From Aurelia coerulea (taxonomy: Eukaryota; Cnidaria; Scyphozoa; Semaeostomeae; Ulmaridae): 64,000 nucleotides of DNA. Position 1 is the first letter of the stretch; each line of letters starts with the position of its first letter. A model generated the notes under the pieces. The model did not search any database. It had not been told where the DNA came from and saw only the letters and a list, made by a program, of their open reading frames with translations. Position numbers and translations under genes: made by a program. Shown here in pieces: positions 27,201 to 36,200 of this stretch. The stretch is from positions 41,424,663 to 41,488,662 of the forward strand of contig CM076943.1 of the NCBI GenBank assembly GCA_039566865.1, in the 5' to 3' direction.

Positions 27201-30200
27201 TGACTTTGCTTCCTAGAAAAGAAGAACTTTCAGTGAGCAATGATTGATTGCATGAATACAGTTTGTGCCAGAAACATTGTAAAATCTGGAGTGCGAGAAG
27301 CTTCCTTGAGTGATCACTACACTATATGGTCTACTGTATTCGAAAAATTTAATGGAGCAGTAGAAAAAGGCCATACAAAGATCAAAACTAGGAAAATGAC
27401 AAATTTCAAAGAAGAAAAACTTCTGGCTGATATTGGGAGCAAATGCTTACAGAAACAGATGACATAGATATTCATGGATGGAAAGTACTGCGGAGAAAAG
27501 TACTTTGGTTCTTGCAATTTCAAAACCATTATGACAACAATCGAGGTGCAACAAGCAAAAATTTCTGACGGCAATTGGGTGTTAATTTGATGTAAGATAC
27601 TTACGGATACGAAATCAGCAAGGTCGTCTTCTAACATGTACTCATGGGATTTAGGAGAAGGCCGCATCTACGATAAAAAGTAGACTTATCACTTTCGATA
27701 CTACCGGGTGAGTCGGAAAAAAGAATCCCCGTTTGAAAGGTCACGGCTCCCTGGATATCAACACAATGATATCGGCAAATATACAGTTTTATGGTAGAAA
27801 TGCTCAAATCTACTATAAAATTTACCTGACTGAAATCGGCTACTCCATTCTGAAATTATGAGGAATTTTCTCCAGAAAGCCTCTTCAAAAACCTTCAAAA
27901 CGTGCCCAAAATCATGAACACAGATTTCCCTAACATTTCTGCCTTACGATGCCTTACAGCAATGACTTGTGAACGCTTTAGCACGTGCTATCCTCTTGGG
28001 AGGATGAACAAGTCCTCCCCCTGGTATCGATGACCTATTCAGGGGGATTCCATTCTTCCAAGAGGACAAAATACATGAATTTATGTGAGTGTCATCAATT
28101 TTAGGAAGGAAAATGTGCTCATTGTTATCATTCGTTTTTGCAGGTTTTTTGAAGGGGCTTTCTGCAGAAAATCACCCATATCCACATGAAGGAATGGCCG
28201 ATTAAGGCCCGGTAAATTACTGAACCAAATTGTACATTTTGGCAATAAAACAAGATATTTTTCAACAATATTGCTTTGATATTCATGGAGCAGTGGCCTT
28301 CCAAGCGGGGATCCTTTTTTCTGACTCGCCCGGTAAAACCGGGTGTCCCAATAAAAAGTACTCCTGTTTAAAAAATCACCAAAAATCAGTTGTCAAAGCT
28401 TTGATAACATTTTCTTTCTGACTTGTTTTGTCAAAACCCAGAAACATTTATAGATGATAAAATGCTTGCTTTTGAATCAAGAAGGTTGAAAAACTACACG
28501 TTGGAAAACCTTACTTTGAGCTATAGTTTTTAAGCAACATCTCAAATTTTCAGATTTTTATCATTGTTGAATTCTCCAATGATAGTGCGCATTTAATTCA
28601 ATCATTTATGACCAAACAAGATGCTTTACATCCATTGATCTGGCAATCATCAGTGCTTCTTTGCAGTATGATTCATACCAGGGAGCCCCAAAAAGAGCTA
28701 AATTTGTTAATTTTAAACCAATTACAAGGTCAGCTACGTCTGGGAAAATAATTTGGCCTTTGATCTACTTGGCAAAAAAATGAAATTGAAGATCGGTCAT
28801 GTAATCAACCAGTGATTCCAACACACTATCTGAATTCATGCAAAAAAATTAATCATGGATTGGAAATACTTGAATCTGCAGATTGTGCAAAGTTGTCATC
28901 AATGACGTAAGGTTTTCGTTTGTCGTAGGTTCTCAACAGTAAATTGTAACAAAAATAATAATGATAATAATAAACTTCTTTCCAAACGTCGAGCTGGTAG
29001 TTATTCGGAATGCAATATCACAAAGTTTTCCACTACACGTACTTTTTTATATAAAAAACTGCCCATAAAAGAAACTCAACTCTCAGATCGCCAAAAAATT
29101 AAGAAATTCCAGTACTGGGAAAATACAAGTTAAGAAACTATTTATTTTGATAAAGGAAATCCTTGAAATATTTTTCACGTTACTTTCACTTGTTTCCTGT
29201 ATCATATCACTCGTAAGGTACTTGAGTAATGTCTAAACATTGGAAAGGCTTAAACAACTTCGTTTTGAAATGTTCACGAGGTCACAGGTAGTGAACATGA
29301 ATATTGTTATGGAACCTTTAAGAAACTCATAAAAAACTCTGAGTACTGAAAATCTGATAATATTAAGAAACTTTCAGTACTGGGCCAAATCCTTAGTTTC
29401 TTTTAAAATACAATACGTGAATTTGCCTCAAATTAAAACTGTTATTTTCGAGATGGAGTTTTGAATTTCGCAGAGAGGAATTCTTGGAGTTTCGTACTGC
29501 AAGAATTTGTTAAAAATCTCGATTTCTTCTGATTTTGAGCAACATGCTCAAAGATCTTCTTGCTAAACTGTTTTCAGGTCTTCGTGAACTGCTCAGGTAC
29601 ATTAAAAACCAGAAATTTCGGAAAAATAGATTTCGAAAAAATACTTTCGGACATCTTTCCACAGAATTGTTGACGTTTTTACAAAATTTCGGACGAATAA
29701 AAAAGAAAGGAAATGCTCAGAGCTAATGTCGTGCAATAGATTCCTGTTTGAATTTTTATCAAATAACAAGCCCTTTTACTCCAATAACAGCTCAAACCGG
29801 AAACATTCTTTGTTTGGGACATCTTGTATAAAACTTGCAATGGTAGAACAACAGCAAAGTAACTTAGGGACCTTTGAAGCCATCTAATGTCTCGTTCAAT
29901 TCCTGCCCTGACCTCCCCCCCGGACATCCCGGGCATTTGCTCAAAAAATATTCCCGGCCCCGGGCATTTAACCGTACATTTTCCCCGGCCCTCGGGCATT
30001 TGAGTGGCATTTGACAATAACAGGAGCTTTCTCTTACGCAGTAACTGGGAATATGGCATTTTCTCAGTGCCCGGCCCCCGGGCACTCGCCACATAAAATT
30101 TGCCCGGCCTCCGGGCATTTGTGCAGGAAGTTTTTGTCGATCCCTGAGCTGCCGGGGGGGGGGTGGTCAGGGTAAGAATTGAACGACACATAATGCAAAG

Positions 30201-33200
30201 AAATCATAATATGATTTTACACCACCTGCTTAAAATAGTTTATGTTATGCTCCACAGCAACTGCGACAGATTTTGTGACACATTTGCATCAGTTGCTTTT
30301 CGTTGACATTGGAATTCAGAGCAATTAGCGATTGCAGACAAAGAAAATTCTCTCAACCAGTAACTCAAAAAGCAAATTTTCTCTGAAACTCAGGTAGCTG
30401 GCTCGCTCGTTGTGCGTTCAAGAAATGGTTTCAAGAGCAAACATGAGCGTTTATCGAAAGACGAGAATCATTTATCTAAACATCTGCCTCGGGCATTTAA
30501 CTTGTTTGGTTCAGAAGCCGATTGGGAGGCGATTCAATTTGTCTACATCTTCTATGTGTAATCAATGGACTTACTGCTTAGCTTCTGAACCAAACAAATA
30601 AAATGACCAAAGGCAGATGTGTAGATAGCTATATCCTTCTTCTTTCGATAAATGCTCATGTTTGCTCATGAAAACAATTTCTGCCATGCACAATGAGCGA
30701 GCTAGCTACCTGGGTTTACGAACAACTCTTGCGATTTTGTTTGTTTTGAATTACTGGTTGAGGGAATTTCCTTTGTCTGCAGACGCTAATGGCTTTGAAT
30801 TCTGGTGTCAAAAAAAGAACTGATTCTATTGTCCCTGTTTATGCAACGTAACAAAGTAGAGCACTTACCATTTCATCTTCTGAAGCAACTTTCGTAAGAA
30901 GTGCGATATCCGGGGGTTTTATCTGCCAAAGAGATAAGAAGGTGAATGTCACATATTTTATTTATACCAATAGCAGATTTGTTTGAAAATTTAGTGAAAT
31001 ACATTCTGACTAAAATAGGTAATAAAATTTGACTTACGCTTAAGGTCCCTTCACTTTCGCTCACTGAATTGAATTGAGGTCCTTGTCGTTGTCAGGGGAG
31101 CAAAACAACATTAAAAACCAAACATTTCGGACGAACAAATTTCGGACAAAACCATTTTCGGATGTTTTTTCACAGAATTTCGGACGTTTTTACAGAAATT
31201 TCGGATGACGAAAAAACTATATATTTTCAACTTATTTTTGCTTATTTCATTCTAAAAATGTCATAAATTTATAGATCGTGCCTCATTTTAGGGGTTCTTG
31301 GTCAGTATCCACAAATGAAAACTGTTGAGGATGATAAGAATGATTGCTAAAATGGATTTAGTTTAAGAAAATATGATATCTTTCAGCACCACACTCTTAC
31401 CACATTCCTTTTTAATGCAAAGCGTGTCGTGAGCAAAACATTATGTTTTCAAACAGCGGAAACGTTTTACTGTGATTTTTCTATGCCGCGAAAAATTTCG
31501 GACACTAAATATTTCGGGCTACAAAAGACTTCAGACTTTAAAATTTTCGGACGTATGAAAAACGTAATTTTGGCTTTTAATGTACCAGAAAAAAATGAGT
31601 CTAGACACTTACTATGATCAGATTTTGAGTTGAATCGAACAGATTCGCACCAATTTCAACAGTAAAAAGTGGATTAGTATTGTACAATAGCTTCATTTGT
31701 GCCAAAGCATTCTCAAGACTCCAGGCGCTTGAAACAAATTTTCCTCCACGGTTCGTTATCGATGACCCACCAATAGCACTTGCGGCACTCCAAAACACAT
31801 TCAAATCCCTTTTTGAAGTCATGCAGCTTTGATAATAGTTGTGTGCTTTCTTGAAGAATGGGTCGCTAGTTTTTGACATGCTGTCCATCAATGATTTGAG
31901 TTTCAACGTGTTATCCCGTTGTAAGCTCGCAAATTTATCCATGTAAACTGTACCAATGTATGGTCCATAAGGCATGTATCTATCGATGTACTTTCCACAT
32001 GCATACTTGTAGAAATCGTTACAAGGATCGATCTTCTTGTTCATGTCACCTTCCATTTCTAAATTGAAAATTGATAAGTTATAAATTAATTATGATTGTA
32101 ATTAATTTCCTTTTCCCGTCATTAATTTTAGTAGATTTTTTAATTTGTAAAGTTTTTGGCACGGCCCCCTGAAAATCAGTCATACTGACTGACGGGGCTA
32201 CCGTGCATAAAAAGTTTTAAAATGAAATGAAAATGAAAACGAAAATAAGTAAGTGCCTGATTATATGGAAACGGGCTAGCCCGGCAGACGGGCTGGCTCG
32301 TTTACTGAGATGGAATTTAGGGCGTGATTATATGGAAGCGGGCTGGCCCGATAGGCGGGCTGGCTCGTTTACCGAGGTGGAATTTAGGTTGGTATTATAT
32401 GGGAAAAAAAGCTGTGACACGCCGATGAAGGGAAATTGCGCATGCTCTATTGTGCATTTTCAGCCCGCTTACCGGGCTGGCTTGGCTCGGTTTGATGCGA
32501 TTGCATGGAGACAAGCCAGCCCGTTCAGCGAGCCAGCCCGCTTGCATCGAAGCTGTAAGCTGCATCGAAGCTGGCTCACTTCCATGTAATAGCAACTGAC
32601 ATTTTATGTGGAATAGACCATGAAAGTGAGCTGGCTCGTATGCCGAGCCAGCCCGCTTAGCGAGCCAGCTCGTCTCATATAATCAAGCCCTAAGATCTAA
32701 GTCAACATGAACATAGCAGTACAGGAGAAACCATGAAGCTAATTACAAGACTTTCGTCTTGTTTCGTTTATCATGATAAACAGAAAGAATGACGAATATT
32801 TCCCACCAAGACCAAATGCCAAAAGCTGCTGGATTCGAGATCTGGGTTGGAGACAGCCTCCCGACAGCTTTTCAGATACATTTGGGTAATTCATTTCCAT
32901 ATTTTTAACCGTGAATTTGAAACCAATAGATTCGTAGAGTTCAATTATTAGGTATACCAGGAGAGTTTTCCAACTCTCCACTCCAAACAATGATTTGCTG
33001 AAATTTGGTATAAATATTCATATCAATATACCATACTAGTCAATAGAGGAAACAAACGAATAAAAGAGAAACCATTCTCTCTGTACCATTTTTCATTTGA
33101 TTTGCACCATGAAGATAAAATACGATGCAAAACAAGCTCGATTAAAATAACCTATTGCTAAATTCCGACCTTTCCACGGATTTTTGCACATTTTCACAGC

Positions 33201-36200
33201 TCTTCCTACCTTTTCCGAGTTTTCCAAGCTTTCCTACGAATTCTCGGGAAATTTTCCGTGCTTTCCAAGAAGGAGATTTTTCGAGCGTTCCCAGAAATTT
33301 GCACATTTCCTGAGCTTTATCAATTCCTACTGTGGGTTTTCTCAGAAAGCACGGATATCTTCCGAGAATTTTCCAAGGAATTTCTGAGCTTTTTTTAAAG
33401 TAAGAGTATGTCAAATCCTAGGTTGATGATTAATATGAATGATGATTGATGATTTGCGGGTCCAACTTCTCTCGTTGCGGCACTGGTGGTTTGATGTCTG
33501 CGTCAGGGAGCTCCCCGTGCGGCGCGTCTGCCATCTCCCGGGGGGCTGCTCGCCGTCCTGCACCTCAGAGAGGGCCTCTTCTGCTTTTATCTCGTAATAT
33601 CTATAAAGTTAGCCTGATAACCAGACCCAACCCAATTTCAAAAGAAATAGTTAGTTAGTTTCTATTTCTTTTGAAATCTGGTTTGGTTATCAGGCTAATA
33701 TAAAGTACACTCTTAGTAAATATATTTTAGAGATTGTAAGAAGTTTTTAGTTGGCCTTAATTAGCTCTAATGACGATTGATGATCAAGAATTTGAGAAAG
33801 ATAAAATTTATGATGTCCAAAGGTTTGCTTTTGCAAATACCCGTTTTCTGACTACTATAAAAGCTCTACTTAGCCCCCTCCCTCTCTATTAAGCCCCTTC
33901 TCGAATAAGGCCCTGACCCTCTATTCTAAGCAAAAGTGTTTAATCCCTTCTCTACAGAGCACCCTGGTTACCAAAGAGTTTTCATTTATTTAGCTGAACA
34001 CATTTGCATGTTGATCTTGACATGGTTTGGAATGTGTGGAAAATTTGTGTATTTGTTTCATAAAACTGTATGATTGATTCTGCAAAATGTGGGATAAAAG
34101 TAGCAAAATAATATCACATTCATATCCTTGTCTTTTGATGTAGCCCCCCGGGGGGGGGGTACTTGACTTAAATTTGTACAGGGGTGTGCCCACGAACAAT
34201 TTTTTTTACCCTGCTCCAGAATTTTTCGCTCAAAATGATAACCTCTTCTAGAAAAAATTGGTGAAAAGTATAATCAAAAACATGAAATTTGACTGAAAAA
34301 CGACCCGATCTAGCAGAATATTCCCCTTTTACTTGTTTTGACAAACTGCTCTAGAAAAATTGCCTCATTTTGATATCCTGTGCTAGAAAAAATTGGTGAA
34401 AACGATACCCTTAACAGCACATCCCCGTCGGACAAATATACTAAGTACCCCCCCCCCCCGGGCGTAGCCCCCTCTCTAATAAGCCATCTCCCTCAAGCCC
34501 CCTCTCCACAGTGATCCAGATTTGTCAAAAAGTGGAAAAAATACCCAAAATTCAAATTGGAAATTTGATTTTTATTTCATTTTTCTGTTGATCAGAAAGA
34601 ATTTATCACCAAGATGAAAAAAATTTGAAACGAATTGAGCCATCGGTTGCGGAGAAACAATTTGTCAAACTTTCAAGAAATCCTATTGCATCGTTTCTAA
34701 TCAATTTCAGGAAGAAATTGACCATTGTTTACAAAACATAACAAACTTATAAACGCTGCTGTATCACACTCAGTACTCCGATTTGCAAAATCTTTTTTTA
34801 GTTGAAAGCCAGTAGAGTCCATCTATGCTCTCCTTGAAAACGTATCTGTCAATAAATTTCATCCAGGCAAATTATTGCAAAATTCAGACTGTACTACTTT
34901 TTACAAATTTAGGCCTAAAAGTCGTTGATTTTCAACTTTAACGCTGAAAATAAAAAATAGATGTCAAGGGATGTCTTAGATATTGGTTTAGCCATTAAGT
35001 TTAAAGTATTTTGTACATATTGACCAAAGATCTCGTGCAGAAGCGTACCCAAGAAATTGTCACAGAATTTTCAAATTTTTAGCCCTTTTTCAGTACTTTC
35101 TCTCAATTTTTGAGAAACAATTAAAAAATCGATGAATCAACTTTAATGATTATTTAAAAGGTGCCATCAATTTAAAATTGATATATGATGATTACAGAAG
35201 GTAGATCAAGAAGGAATTCCAACTATATTTTGAAAAAACTTCGAATAGTATTTTCTAGAAATTTAGGCCTAAAAGTCGTTGAAATTCATCTTTCACTCCG
35301 AATACCGCGAAGGTCTTTCATGCCCCCAAAGGATTTATTTACTTTCGGACACTACAGAGGGGGGCTTGAAAGAGAGGGGGGCTAACGAGAGAGGGGGGCT
35401 GATTCACAAAGTCAAATGACAAGGATTTATATGACAGCTTTTCAGTTCCTTTACACCATATTTTACACCATATTAATAAATCACGCAAGAGTATCGGTCT
35501 GCTGAGATATCTCTCGAAATATCTCCCCCGACATACGCTGAACGAAATATATAAGCTCTATGTTCGACCCCACCTGGATTACGGAGACGTTATTTACCAT
35601 TTTCCTGCTAAAGTATGTGAATTTAGTGGTAATATAACGTTGCCAAGTCTCATGGAAAAGTTAGAGTCCGTTCAGTATTCTGCTGCCCTAGCTGTATCAG
35701 GAGCATGGAAGGGTACGTCGAGAGAGAAGCTGTATGCAGAGCTTGGCTGGGAGTCGTTGAGCTCCCGTAGGTGGAGCAGACGCCTTATTCTATTCTACAA
35801 GTTCATAAATAATTTAACTCCTGAATATACTATGGATCCAATACCACCACTGCGGCAGTCGCGATACTCTCTTCGCAAGCAGGATGCCATCGGGCGAATA
35901 AGGGCAAGGACAGAAAAATTTCAATCTAGCTTCTATCCTCATTGCTTATCTGAATGGAATAAGCTTGATCCAGAAATTAGACTTGCACCATCTATTGCTG
36001 CTTTTAAGACAAAGCTGCTATCCAAGATTCGTCCCCTCCCTAAATCTGTCTTTCGAATACATGACCCAAAAGGACTATCGAATCTTACCCAACTAAGAGT
36101 TGGTCTCAGTAAATTGAATTTTCACAAATTCAAACACAATTTCAAAGATACTATTAACCCAATGTGTCCCACAAACGATGGCATTGAGGATACGGAACAC

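Noticed and set aside
29679..30118. 170-codon and 84-codon minus-strand frames rich in Pro, Gly and Arg
   Set aside because: Produced by CCCGGGCATTT word repeats in a MITE; no family resemblance.
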